A stretch of DNA of 64,000 nt from Dactylis glomerata (Eukaryota; Streptophyta; Magnoliopsida; Poales; Poaceae). This document shows positions 1-9,477 of this stretch, piece by piece. Under the pieces are notes generated by a model. That model searched no databases. It was not told the DNA's origin and was given only the letters and a program-made list of their open reading frames with translations. Where the stretch lies: assembly GCA_007115705.1 (NCBI GenBank), contig QXEO01000238.1:310001-374000 (forward strand), read 5' to 3'. Position numbers and translations under genes: made by a program. Position 1 is the first letter of the stretch, and each line of letters starts with the position of its first letter.

Positions 1-239
1 TCAAGTGATGAACATATAGCCTTGATATACACCTCGTCGAAGTTTATTAAGGACACTTCGTTGTCTCTTCTTTCTTCGGACTCAAGTCCCTCACCGACAT
101 CATTTAAAAATTGTGAGCCGAAATCATCGTCATCTCCATCGGGTTCTCCATTGGGTTCCGGTCCACGGGCACTCTCAAATATCATTTTCTGCACCATTTC
201 TTCTCGCTCCTCATCTCGGATGAAGGTGTTGTCCTCCAT
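1..239 (-). CDS. CACTA second ORF, N-terminal part (truncated by window edge)
   Basis: An open frame starts with ATG at 239 and stays open for 79 codons to the window edge. It begins MEDNTFIRDEEREEMVQKM and continues as a very acidic stretch (EPDGDDDDF). This kind of acidic N-terminus is common in the second gene of cereal CACTA elements (plant transposase, Ptta/En/Spm type), which in known elements lies downstream of the large transposase gene in the same orientation, as here. A plausible splice acceptor (TTTTGTAG on the minus strand) sits just upstream of the ATG near 250, so an upstream exon is possible. Family assignment rests on resemblance of the start and on position; the diagnostic domain is outside the window. 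Confidence 0.5.
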   Translation of the reverse strand, partial: MEDNTFIRDEEREEMVQKMIFESARGPEPNGEPDGDDDDFGSQFLNDVGEGLESEERRDNEVSLINFDEVYIKAICSSL

Positions 240-1251
240 CGCTCAATGTCACTACAAAATTAAGTGCAATTATTTAATTCATCATGTTATTTTAAGTTAT
301 CACAAATTTCAAACACTTGTAGCAATTTTTCTGGAATTAAAAATAGGGCACAAGACTTTTTGCACCGGGGTCAGAACGCGAGATATATGTTGGCAAATCA
401 AAATCAAAATAAGATATATGTTCAAGTATTGGCCCAATAAGATATTTCTAGTTAACAAATAGTATGATTATTCCATCCATAACAAGTTACATCTAATTTA
501 TCATTCGGATATATATTCCTAGTTTTCATCAACCACGTTTCAAACATCGCATCGGTTGAATATCAAACATACACATTTCATTAGCGTTGAGTTACAATAT
601 CAAACATACACATTCGGATACATACACATTTCATTAGCGTTGAGTTACAATATCAAACATACACATTTCATTAGCGTTGAGCATGCCGAATTAAAATCTA
701 TAGTACATTGTATCTGCAACTTAAACAGAATAACAAAACAATGTTGCATCCTTTCAAGATGTAACCAACAACATATTCTCAGAAGGTCTACTGTCCTACT
801 CACTAAATAGATACAACAGCACATAAACTGTATATAGAAGTGGCAGTGGCAATGGGCTTATGCATTACACTAGAATATTTACTGATTCAACAACTTTAGA
901 ATACATATTAAATACACAACCATATAAGAACATCAATAATACATATTAAATACAAATTTAACTAGTAAAAACACCCGTAAAAAAGTGTAAACAGTAACCA
1001 CACTGCTAAGTTGAGCTTAGTAAAAGATGCAGATATTGAATTATAAGATTTCAAACTCAGCAGCGTCTATGAGAAAGCATGGAAATAAGATTTACAGGCA
1101 CATAACACTATTCAGAAACACCGTAGGATTAAAATTTTCACTCAGAGGAAGTTCTCAAAGCACAAAAGATAGAACAGAGTAATTGAATGATGCACCATAT
1201 TACTCCTATTTCACTAGCATAACAATAACAAATGATAAAGTACACAACAGA
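240..1251. other. Non-coding CACTA interior with a short tandem repeat
   Basis: AT-rich sequence without a credible gene. The only structure seen is the tandem repeat at 560-681, listed separately. The remainder is presumed intron or spacer between the two transposon genes. Confidence 0.5.
560..681. repeat. Tandem repeat, about 37-bp unit, three copies
   Basis: The unit beginning ATATCAAACATACACATTTC and ending in GCGTTGAG(TTACA) occurs three times. The middle copy carries a roughly 13-bp insertion that partly repeats its own CATACACATT core. The third copy ends at GCGTTGAG around 681. It is visible directly and has no evident coding role. Confidence 0.85.
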
Positions 1252-1499
1252 CTCTAACTCGAAAGTTGCTCTCGCGCAAGCATGTGCTGCCCGATTAGAT
1301 CCTATCTTGCATACACTAGCTTGAAGCCCTGGAAACAGCTCTCGTACGACTCCGCCTCCTTAATCAGTTGCACACCAGCATGGTCTTGGCTGCTCCTATT
1401 CTACCAAAGCTCCACCATCACCTGACAATCAGTTTCCAGCGCCACCTGGGTCATGTGATTCTCCTTAGCGAAAATCATCGCATCTCTGCAGGCAATGAT
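1252..1499 (-). pseudogene. RNase H-like (RVT_3 type) remnant, degraded
   Basis: On the minus strand this reads as a plant RNase H-like domain of the kind found in non-LTR-element-derived genes: an ACRDAM..AKE helix, then VALETDCQVMVELW with the catalytic-type Asp, then a stop (TAG), NRSSQDHAGVQLIKEAESY, a second stop, and after a frame change NRAAHACARATFE, which matches the conserved N-x-x-A-H-x-x-A-R end motif of this family. Two stops and one frameshift in about 80 codons show it is dead. It lies inside the CACTA element in the same orientation as the transposase, so it is probably a captured fragment or an insertion in the element's intron. Confidence 0.7.
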
Positions 1500-2690
1500 C
1501 AAAGTTGTACAAACAAGCATCTCGTCTTCGACTTACCGAAAACTAAAAGGAGCAGAAAATCAAAGCAAATAAGTTCCATAAATGCACTTTCTATGAAAAA
1601 TACATGCAGCAATGTCTATGAAAAATGTCCATCAAAACAACACTCAGTTATGGAGCAACAATAGCAACACAAGTTTCCATTTCTCTCACAAAGCAACAAG
1701 TTATGGAGCAACAATAGCAACACAAGTTATGGAGCAACAATAGCTACCACTTTAAGATAATTGTCAGTTCATGATTATATTTGGTTTAAGTAGTATGGTG
1801 ATTACAAGATAAAGCATTTTGTATACAACTGACTATGCTTAACAGGAAACAAAGCACATGCAAAATACACAGCATGTAAAGTCCCTGGAAAATAGAATTT
1901 GAAAAACATGAAAGGGCCTATTGACTGAATATCAAATTTTCAATGAACCCTCGCTCTCTCTGGGATAATACCTTCATTCAGGTAACATCACCTAGATTTA
2001 AGCAGTAAAACCTAGACGCTCATGTTTCCAGACACAACAAGCAACCTCATCAAGCCCTCAAGCACTGAACTTAATGGGTAGGAGGCTAGGAGCTGATCAA
2101 AGATCTAGAGAACAGTAAGGGTGGGAAACATGCAATCAGCCATAGGCACACACACTCGACAGTCGACATCAACAATAATATAAGCTTATGCCATTCTGAG
2201 AAAAGCACTTATTTCTTGAAAGAAGAAAGATAGTGTGGATTGAATGGTTGATAAATTCAGAAGAGGATACACTTAAACTAACCACAACTAAACCGAAAAC
2301 AATCTTGACTTGCAGTCTCATACTAGATGAGTAAATGGTTGCAGATAAATAGACAAAAAAAGTAGGTATAACTTTGACAGCGAAACACAGCTTTTTATCA
2401 ACAGGGGAATTTACATTCCTGGAGACAAAAAAAAGAAGTAAAGCCCTATTTGAGATTTTGACAATAGACATGCAATCAAATGAAGTCTGGCAAAGCAAGT
2501 CTTTACACGATCACAGTTTGACAGCAGACTACACGGTTTGCTCGCTCAAATTGAAACAGAAACAGCTTGCCCGTGATATCAACGGAAGGGGATATAGAAT
2601 AACAGTATTATTACTCCAGTGACATATTGAGCTGCTCATAAGAAAATTATCTAGCATCTCACATTCAGATATGACAATTAAATTCAGGGG
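1500..2690. other. CACTA interior, no gene recognised
   Basis: AT-rich DNA with short direct repeats of the phrase TTATGGAGCAACAATAGC (three copies between 1648 and 1745). The open frames here are short and lack composition or motif support. Nothing else could be assigned. Confidence 0.5.
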
Positions 2691-3030
2691 AGCAAGGGTT
2701 CCGAGAAGAGGAGGAGCAGGGGAGGAGGCCAGCTCACCCTGAACACGATGCAGGTCTCGAAGACGGTGGGGAACGTCGGGTGGCCGCAAATCGAAGGCGG
2801 CGGAGCTTCGGCCGTCTGCGGGGAATCGGCGACGGCGACGACGACTGAGGCCACCCGCGGCTGATTCCTCTGGCGTGGAGGTAGAGGAGATCGCGGCGGA
2901 GCTTCTCTGCGGTGACGGCGCGGTCGAGGCAGACGCGGGCGCGGGGCGAGGCAGAGGCGAGCGCGGGCGTGACGGCGGCGGCGGCGAGGCAGAGGAAGAA
3001 ATGGCTGTGTCCGTCGGTGGGGGTAAAGGA
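2690..3030 (-). pseudogene. GC-rich exon-like segment, possible captured gene fragment
   Basis: A block of about 340 bp is sharply more GC-rich than its surroundings. On the minus strand it stays open from about 3010 to 2740 and reads as an Ala/Arg/Pro-rich sequence beginning with a hydrophobic HFFLCLAAAAVTPALASAS stretch that resembles a signal peptide. It ends at a good splice donor, GTTCAG then GTGAGC, near 2738. There is no clear in-frame ATG. The pattern (isolated GC-rich exon with splice site inside a CACTA) is what gene-fragment capture looks like, but the parent gene was not recognised. Confidence 0.4.
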
Positions 3031-3048
3031 AAAAGCCCTAAATCACCT

Positions 3049-3126
3049 TTAGTACCGGTTTCTGTTACGAACCGGTACTAAAGGTAACCTTTAGTACCGG
3101 TTTGTAACAGAAACCGGTACTAAAGG
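3049..3126. repeat. Double inverted repeat of CACTA subterminal motif
   Basis: Four alternating copies of CCTTTAGTACCGGTT and its complement form two back-to-back hairpins. The same motif crowds the right end of the element (9246-9447). In CACTA elements such subterminal repeats bind the transposase partner protein. Their presence 6 kb inside suggests a nested or rearranged end. Confidence 0.8.
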
Positions 3127-3149
3127 TATTTTCGGAAATTCTTCCGCGC

Positions 3150-3472
3150 GTTTAACCTTTCGTTTTTCTTTTTCTTTTGATTTTCTTTTGCAGTTTCTTT
3201 TGATTTTTCTTTTTTTCTTTTTCTTTTGATTTTCTTTCGCAGTTTCTTTTGATTTTAATTTGATTTTCTTTTGCAGTTTCTTTTGATTTTCTTTTTCTTT
3301 TGCAGTTTCTTTTGATTTTCTTTTGCAGTTTCTTTTGATTTTCTTTTGCTTTTTCTTTTTTTCTTTTTCTTTTGATTTTCATTTGATTTTCTTTTGCAGT
3401 TTCTTTTGATTTTAATTTGATTTTCATTTGCAGTTTCTTTTGATTTTCATTTGCAGTTTCCTATGTAGTGAA
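3150..3472. repeat. Pyrimidine-rich minisatellite
   Basis: Degenerate tandem units built from TTTTCTTTTGCAGTTTCTTT and TTGATTTTC blocks fill about 320 bp. On the minus strand they give a spurious Lys/Glu/Asn-rich open frame. The repeated TTTTGCAG strings resemble splice acceptors. This is simple-sequence DNA, not a gene. Confidence 0.85.
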
Positions 3473-4130
3473 ATTTTGCTTCGAATACAACAAAGAAGTT
3501 TGTGTATATACTGTTTTTATTTGAACATGGCAATGCAAAGGTATGATTCCATTGAAGGGACGTTTTGCTTCCATAGCAAATGAAACATGCTTCGACGACA
3601 TTTAAACTTTGTGTCTTACATAACATGAATCATGTATACAAAAGCGTGCTTCTAATAACTTGGGACGGTGCTTCCAGAGAAATAAGCATTGCTCCAATCG
3701 AAGTGAAAGTATGCTTCCACGTGCGGCTGGCGACAATGGCCTCGCGGCGTCGTCAAGGTGAGCGACGTCGACCTCGGCGGTTTTCGGACAGGACCCAGGG
3801 CCTTCCCGAGGCGGCGGCAGAGGGGAAAACTCGTCAGAACCCCAGGACGCCGCGCTTGTGCCCTGCCATGTCTGTCGCCAGAAGGTGAGGTGGCGAGGAT
3901 CCTACCGTCAGAATTGGTGACCGCCTCGCCGGACCCGAGGAAGACCTCGAGCCTGTACATGGCACCGGTGAGGGCCTGCACCGCCGGGAACTGCCGGTGA
4001 GGGCTCGTTTTTGACCGATTTTATTTCAACGATTGAACAGGAAAAGAAGTACATATCTCAACTGAAAATTAAGATACATGGCCAGATTAAGTCACAATCG
4101 GCCGAGCTTGTTTTTGAATGTTGGAGTGAT
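3473..4130. other. CACTA interior with a GC-rich patch, function not recognised
   Basis: An AT-rich stretch (3473-3720) with repeated ATGCTTC / TGCTTCCA phrases is followed by a GC-rich patch (3720-4000) with open frames on both strands but no recognisable motif. Like 2690-3030, the patch could be a captured fragment. The part from 4000 to 4130 probably contains the 3' untranslated region of the minus-strand ORF that follows. Confidence 0.35.
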
Positions 4131-4658
4131 TCAGTCATAGTCGTGCCTAGCCCTATAAACGTCGCCACTGTAGTCATCGTAGTCGCCGGTGTCATCGTCG
4201 CTGGCATCGGGGTCGCGGTAGTCGAACCTCGATTGGTGAGCACGCGTGGACTGAGACTGAGGGTAGCGCAGGCGGGGGCCATGGTAGGCCATGACGCTCT
4301 GGAGAGTCCGGCCGCGCCACCATAGCCGACGGCCGGCCTCGTTGAAGTTCGAACGAGGCGAGCTGTCCTCCTCGTGCCTGGCAAGCGCACTCTCGCGCCG
4401 ATTGATGAAGAAGGCATCCCAAGTCGGGCTATAGTCGGGATGCCACTGAGGATTCCTCCGCTGCTCTGGCGTGAGCTCGAAGTAGTAGTGGTTCGTGATG
4501 GCCATCTGGCGTGCCACACCTACAGGGACAGGAGGGACCGGTACGCCTCCGACGCTCAGCATCCAGCCGGGGGGGACGCGGTAGCCCGGCGGGCAGGGGT
4601 AGTTTGAGGCGCAAAGCACCTCCGCCTCCCGGGGGGTTAGAGATACGATGGAAGCCAT
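4131..4658 (-). CDS. CACTA-internal 175-aa protein of unknown function
   Basis: The start is the ATG at 4658 (MASIVSLTPREAEVLCASNY), chosen because the frame upstream of it runs through the repetitive subterminal-motif region and is unlikely to be coding. Pro/Gly/Val-rich motifs follow (PPGYRVPPGWML, GGVPVPPVPVG), then an aromatic central part with WHPDYSPTWDAFFINRRE, and a low-complexity Asp/Tyr/Arg-rich tail (DASDDDTGDYDDYSGDVY). GC content is much higher than in the flanks. Codons are undisturbed for the full length. I believe related ORFs accompany cereal transposons, but I do not recognise a named domain and assign no function. It lies between the transposase and the second ORF in the same orientation, so it could be an accessory transposon gene or a captured host gene. 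Confidence 0.55.
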   Translation of the reverse strand: MASIVSLTPREAEVLCASNYPCPPGYRVPPGWMLSVGGVPVPPVPVGVARQMAITNHYYFELTPEQRRNPQWHPDYSPTWDAFFINRRESALARHEEDSSPRSNFNEAGRRLWWRGRTLQSVMAYHGPRLRYPQSQSTRAHQSRFDYRDPDASDDDTGDYDDYSGDVYRARHDYD

Positions 4659-5393
4659 GGAAGAGAGTGATGAGGTTTGCAGATATGAGTCTAGATGTGA
4701 TATGTGAATGGAGGCCAAGCCTACATATATATAGTGAAAAATGGCGGGAAGACGGAGGCGGGAAGCGGTGGAAAACTGTCGGTGGGATAAGGATGTGTGG
4801 GTAACCTTTAGTCCCGGTTGGTGGGTGCAACCGAGACTAAAGATGTCGGCAGGATAAGGACGCGTGGGTGGATGCACTGCTCGATGAGATAAGGACGCGT
4901 GGGTGGACGCACGATGCCCCTGTCGGAGGAACAAGACAAAGTAGAAGCGGTGGAAAGCGCGGGAAGAAAATAGGCGGGAACGCAGTGGCGCGGGGAACCA
5001 TCTAACCTTTAGTCCCGGCTGGTGGGTACAACCGGGACTAAAGGTGGTTTTTGTGTCATCTAACAAAACTGTCGGTGGGATAAGGATGTGTGGGTAACCT
5101 TTAGTCCCGGTTGGTGGGTGCAACCGAGACTAAAGATGTCGGCAGGATAAGGACGCGTGGGTGGATGCACTGCTCGATGAGAAGCCCGTGAAAGACTCTA
5201 TCTCCTCTAACAGTTTTGGGTAAAGGGTTGGGAAATCTCCCGCGGCGGAGTTTCTCGAAGATGTCGTTGGTGCTCACGCCCTACGGCATCTTCGGAAGCT
5301 CCGTCTCGGAAAAATTTCCCTCATACAATAACATCATTACACAAAAATAAATGGGAAAGTCATTTCCATATTCAGATACACAAGTTATGATCC
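4659..5393. other. CACTA interior with TAGTCCCGGTT inverted repeats
   Basis: Contains inverted pairs of CCTTTAGTCCCGGTTGG with its partner CCGGGACTAAAGG (4801-4845, 5005-5045, 5098-5138). A longer direct duplication is also present: the stretch from AAAACTGTCGGTGGGATAAG through GATGCACTGCTCGATGAGA occurs at about 4773-4881 and again at about 5066-5181. This is a second, variant subterminal-repeat family within the element. No coding gene is seen. Confidence 0.6.
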
Positions 5394-8300
5394 CTATCTA
5401 GTCTTCTGAGTTTTCTTCTTGTGTTTCCCTTTCTTCTGATTGCGACGTAGCCATGGACAATCTTCATTATTTAAAATGATGCTTGGGTCAGTTTTCACCT
5501 TGAAGGGTGGAATATCATCAAACTTATTATAATCTTCTGACATGTCTGTCTTGTCCTCTACTCCCACGATGTTTCTTTTTCCTGAAAGAACTATGTGGCG
5601 CTTTGGCTCATCGTATGATGTGTCCTCTTGCCTTTCTTTTCTTTTTTTCGGTTTGGTAGACATGTCCTTCACATAAAAAACCTGAGCCACTTCACTGGCT
5701 AGGACGAATGGTTCGGTGTCGTACCCTAGATTCTTGAGATCCATTGTAGTCATTCCGTACTGCGGGTCTACTTGTACCCCATTTTTCAGGTTGAACCATT
5801 TGCACCGGAACAAAGGGACCTTGAAATTAGGTCCATAGTCAAGTTCCCATATCTCCTCTATGTACCCATAATATGTGACCTTCTTCCCATTGTCCTCTGC
5901 TGCATCAAAGCGGACACCACTGTTTTGATTGGTGCTCTTTTTATCTTGGGCGAATGTGTAAAATGTATTCCCATTTATCTCGTACCCTTGAAATGTCGAT
6001 ATAGTCGAAGATGGTTGCTTGGCCAACAAGTATAGCTGTTCTTCATCAGTGACATTCATGAGCCGTGTTTGCAACCAACCGCCGAAAGTCTTCATGTGTT
6101 CTCCATCAATCCAATCTTCACGTTGTTCCGGGTATTCAGAGCGTAAAATATTCTTGTGTTCCACTTTGTACGGAGCCACCAAGCTGGAATTATGTAGAAT
6201 TGTGTAGTGTGCTTGAGTGAAAGAATGTCCGTCCATACACATTGTTGCTTTCTTTCCTAGCGTGCCTTTTCCACGCAGTCTCCCCTCATAGCGCGATTCA
6301 GGAACACCGATCGGCTTAAGGTCAGGAATAAAGTCAACACAAAACTCAATGACCTCCTCTGTTCCATAGCCCTTGGAGATGCTTCCTTCTGGCCTAGCAC
6401 GGTTATGAACGTATTTCTTTAAGACTCCCATGAATCTCTCAAAGGGGAACATGTTGTGTAGAAATACAGGACCGAGTACACTAATCTCTTCGACCAGGTG
6501 AACGAGGAGATGCGTCATTATATTGAAGAAGGATGGTGGGAACACCAACTCGAAGCTGACTAGACATTGCACCACATCCTTCTGTAAATTTTGTAGAGTT
6601 AGTGGATTGATCACCTTCTGAGAAATTGCATTGAGGAACGCACATAGCTTCACAATGGGTACTCGAACATTTTCTGATAGAAGCCCCCTCAATGCAACCG
6701 GAAGTAATTGTGTCATAATCACGTGGCAGTCATGAGACTTTAGGTTTTGAAACTTTTTCTCTGACATGTTTATTATTCCCTTTATATTCGATGAGAAGCT
6801 AGACGGGACCTTGATGCTACTCAGGACTTCAAAAAAGATCTCCTTCTCTTCTTTGGTAAGAGCGTAGCTGGCAGTACCTTGATACTTCTCTGGATTCAGG
6901 TTGTTTCCTTCGTGGATACATTGCTGGTCGTGCCGTGCATCCGGTGTATCTTTTGTCTTCCCATACACGCCCAAGAAGTTTAGCAGGTTCACGCAAAGAT
7001 TTTTCGTCACGTGCATCACGTCGATTGCAGAGTGAACCTCTAGGATTTTCCAGTAGGGTAGCTCCCAAAATATAGACATCTTCTTCCACATGGGTACATG
7101 TCCGTCAACATCATGCGGAACAGATTGTCCGCCAGGACCCTTTCCAAAGATCACTTTTAAATCCTTGACCATATCATATATAACATCCCCAGTAGGGCGG
7201 GTAGGATTCATTTGGTCTTCTGCCTCACCTCTGAAATGCTTTCCTCTCTTTCTTACTTGATGTTGTTTTGGAAGAAATCGACGATGCCCCATGTACACAT
7301 TCTTGTTTCTCAAATATATACTGTCAGTCTCACCTAAACAGTGTGTGCATGCATTGTATCCCTTGTTTGACTGTCCTGAAATGTTACTAAGAGCAGGCCA
7401 ATCATTGATGGTTACAAACAACAACGCTCGTAGGTTAAATTCCTTTTGTTCATGCTCATCCCAAATAGGTACACCTTCTTCACGCCACAACTGTAAAAGT
7501 TCTTCAACCAATGGCCTCAGGTACACATCAATGTCGTTGCCGGGTTGCCTCGGGCCTTGGATGAGCACTGGCATCATAATAAACTTCCGCTTCATGCACA
7601 ACCAAGGAGGAAGGTTATAGATACATAGAGTCACTGGCCAGGTGCTATTACTGGAGCTCTGCTCCCCGAAAGGATTAAAGCCATCTGTACTTAGACCAAA
7701 TCTTAAGTTCCTTGCGTCATCTGAAAATGACTTGTACTTTCTATCGATTTTTCTCCACTGCGACCCGTCAGCGGGGTGTCTCAGCATCACATCTTTCTTA
7801 CGGTCCTCTTTGTGCCATCGCAATAACTTGGCATGCTCTTTGTTTTGGAACAAACGTTTCAACCGTGGTATTATAGGAGCATACCACATCACCTTCGCAG
7901 GAACCTTCTTCCTGTGGGTGGACTCGCCCTCAACATCGCCAGGGTCATCTCGCCTGATCTTATACCTCAATGCACCACATACCGGGCATGCATTCAAATT
8001 CTCGTACTCCCCGCGGTAGAGGATGCAGTCATTGATGCATGCATGTATCTTCTGCACCTCTAATCCTAGAGGGCAGACAACCTTCTTTGCTTCGTACGTA
8101 CTAGAGGGCAATACGTTCTCCCCTGGAAGCATCTTCTTTATTATTTTCAGCAACTTTTCAAATCCCTTGTCAGAAGTACCATTCTCTGCCTTCCATTGCA
8201 GCAATTCCAATGTGGTACCCAGTTTTTTCTGGCCATCTTCGCAATTTGGGTACAACAGTTTGTTGTGATCCTCTAACATTTTCTCCAACTTCAACCTCTC

Positions 8301-8732
8301 CTTTTCACTTCCGCAGTTTATCTTCGCATCAAGAATGGCCCGACCCAAATCGTCATCGGGGTCATCAAAAATGGGCTCATCAAAAATGGGCTCTTCTTCA
8401 GCTTCGTCTTCCCCCATACTACTATCACCGTCTTCAGTGAATATAGGATAGTTGTCACTATCCTCTTCTTCTTCGTTGCCTTCCATTATAACCCCTCTTT
8501 CTCCGTGCTTGGTCCAACAATTATAGCCGGGCATGAAACCATTCTCAAGCAGGTGGAAGTGAAGGGTCTTTGAGGTAGAGTAATCCTTCGTATTCCTACA
8601 GGAACTACATGGACAATAAATGAAACCATTCGACCGCCTGTTTGCCTCCGCCACGTTGAGAAAATAATGCATGCCAGTAATGAAGTCGGGATGGCATCGG
8701 TCACCGTACATCCATTGTCGATTCATCTGCAT
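5394..8732 (-). CDS. CACTA transposase (TNPD-like), intact 1112 codons
   Basis: This is the catalytic protein of the element, expected to act in the nucleus on the CACTA termini. Domains in order: an N-terminal transposase-associated Cys/His region at about residues 5-78 (RQWMYGDR, FIYCPCSSCRN, LHFHLLENGF); an acidic linker (about 85-130); the Transposase_21-type core with a CPVCG zinc motif near 249 and LSTDGFNPF (Asp near 350), a signature of the plant CACTA catalytic fold; a DUF4218-type region around 690-830 (KSHDCHVIMTQLLP, MFPFERFMGVLKKYV); a DUF4216-type region near 960-1030; and a Lys-rich tail. The length is typical. No stop or frameshift interrupts 3.3 kb, so the copy may be young or recently active. 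The ATG at 8732 fits the usual start of this domain, but an upstream non-coding exon is possible. Confidence 0.93.
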   Translation of the reverse strand: MQMNRQWMYGDRCHPDFITGMHYFLNVAEANRRSNGFIYCPCSSCRNTKDYSTSKTLHFHLLENGFMPGYNCWTKHGERGVIMEGNEEEEDSDNYPIFTEDGDSSMGEDEAEEEPIFDEPIFDDPDDDLGRAILDAKINCGSEKERLKLEKMLEDHNKLLYPNCEDGQKKLGTTLELLQWKAENGTSDKGFEKLLKIIKKMLPGENVLPSSTYEAKKVVCPLGLEVQKIHACINDCILYRGEYENLNACPVCGALRYKIRRDDPGDVEGESTHRKKVPAKVMWYAPIIPRLKRLFQNKEHAKLLRWHKEDRKKDVMLRHPADGSQWRKIDRKYKSFSDDARNLRFGLSTDGFNPFGEQSSSNSTWPVTLCIYNLPPWLCMKRKFIMMPVLIQGPRQPGNDIDVYLRPLVEELLQLWREEGVPIWDEHEQKEFNLRALLFVTINDWPALSNISGQSNKGYNACTHCLGETDSIYLRNKNVYMGHRRFLPKQHQVRKRGKHFRGEAEDQMNPTRPTGDVIYDMVKDLKVIFGKGPGGQSVPHDVDGHVPMWKKMSIFWELPYWKILEVHSAIDVMHVTKNLCVNLLNFLGVYGKTKDTPDARHDQQCIHEGNNLNPEKYQGTASYALTKEEKEIFFEVLSSIKVPSSFSSNIKGIINMSEKKFQNLKSHDCHVIMTQLLPVALRGLLSENVRVPIVKLCAFLNAISQKVINPLTLQNLQKDVVQCLVSFELVFPPSFFNIMTHLLVHLVEEISVLGPVFLHNMFPFERFMGVLKKYVHNRARPEGSISKGYGTEEVIEFCVDFIPDLKPIGVPESRYEGRLRGKGTLGKKATMCMDGHSFTQAHYTILHNSSLVAPYKVEHKNILRSEYPEQREDWIDGEHMKTFGGWLQTRLMNVTDEEQLYLLAKQPSSTISTFQGYEINGNTFYTFAQDKKSTNQNSGVRFDAAEDNGKKVTYYGYIEEIWELDYGPNFKVPLFRCKWFNLKNGVQVDPQYGMTTMDLKNLGYDTEPFVLASEVAQVFYVKDMSTKPKKRKERQEDTSYDEPKRHIVLSGKRNIVGVEDKTDMSEDYNKFDDIPPFKVKTDPSIILNNEDCPWLRRNQKKGKHKKKTQKTR

Positions 8733-9245
8733 TATATAAGTATATCAAAAATCATTAATTACACAACATCATGGATATATGAGTGACCAACTTAATTAAT
8801 ATTCAAGTTCATCACATAAAACTAAGTTTTTTTATTAAAAAAAAGAGGCTCACCGAGGTGGTACAGTGCCAGTTAGGGGAAGACGCTGGCGATCGACGAC
8901 GGTGAGGACGGGGACGATACTAAAACCTACAAATCATAATTTAATTTGAGCTCAATTGCATACAAAAAGAATGAAATTCCTAACTTAGGCATTTCATCAA
9001 ACACCTTGCTAGCACTAGAAAAATAATATGAGTTAAACTAGCAAAGAAATGAGCTAAATTAGGAACGCCGGAAGAAAGGATGATATTGCTAACCCTTAGA
9101 TAGATGGGTGCCGTCAATCTTGATAAAATGGTGGATAAAAATGAAGATTTATTGGAGTGTGAGAGGTGCAAAATATTTGGAAATGTGAGAGAGAAGAAGG
9201 GAAAATGGATGCAGGGATGATCGGGTGCTAGAAATAGGGCAGGGG
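8733..9245. other. 5' leader of the CACTA transposase
   Basis: AT-rich DNA between the transposase ATG and the subterminal repeats. It includes a GC-rich patch near 8870-8925 that might be part of a 5' untranslated exon. No ORF of interest is present. Confidence 0.5.
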
Positions 9246-9477
9246 CCCTTTAGTACCGGTTCATACTAGGAACCGGTACTAAAGGTTCAGCTCTGGCCCA
9301 CTAAAAACCTTTAGTACCGGTTCCTAGTATGAACCGGTACAAAAGGCCACATCGAACCGGTACTAACCTTGCTCTCGGCCGGCTGGCGATTGAACCGGTA
9401 CTAATACACCCTTTAGTACCGGTTCACACGGGAACCGGTACTAAAGGGGTAGACCGTTGCCCATTTTTCTACTAGTG
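9246..9477. repeat. CACTA right terminus with subterminal repeats
   Basis: At least six copies of TAGTACCGGTT in alternating orientation lie between 9246 and 9447. The terminal inverted repeat follows, reading CACTAGTAGAAAAATGGG on the minus strand and ending at 9477. The CACTA tetramer and the repeat clustering are diagnostic. The matching left end is outside the window. Confidence 0.85.

Larger units (their letters stand above)
1..9477 (-). mobile_element. CACTA (En/Spm) DNA transposon, right part; left end outside window
   Basis: This is the promoter-proximal part of a class II CACTA element read on the minus strand. The right terminus reads CACTAGTAGAAAAATGGG on the minus strand and ends at 9477; a 3-bp target duplication there would be AAT (9478-9480), but the partner end is not in the window. 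Subterminal inverted motifs (TAGTACCGGTT / AACCGGTACTA) crowd 9246-9447 and recur at 3049-3126, and a variant with TAGTCCCGGTT lies at 4801-5110. The transposase ORF is intact and a second ORF begins near the left edge. The internal motif clusters could mean a second CACTA-related element nested in the first, so treating everything from 1 to 9477 as one element is an inference. Confidence 0.75.

Noticed and set aside
249..262. CACTACAAAATTAAG as a CACTA left terminus
   Set aside because: It lies directly upstream of the minus-strand ORF start, points the wrong way for the element, lacks subterminal repeats, and its complement is better explained as a splice acceptor (TTTTGTAG).
3152..3427. 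Lys/Glu-rich 91-codon ORF on the minus strand
   Set aside because: It is the translation of a simple pyrimidine-rich minisatellite.
4659..5123. Upstream extension of the 175-aa ORF to 330 codons
   Set aside because: The added part translates inverted subterminal repeats and a direct duplication (repeated MHPPTG-type phrases) and is unlikely to be coding.
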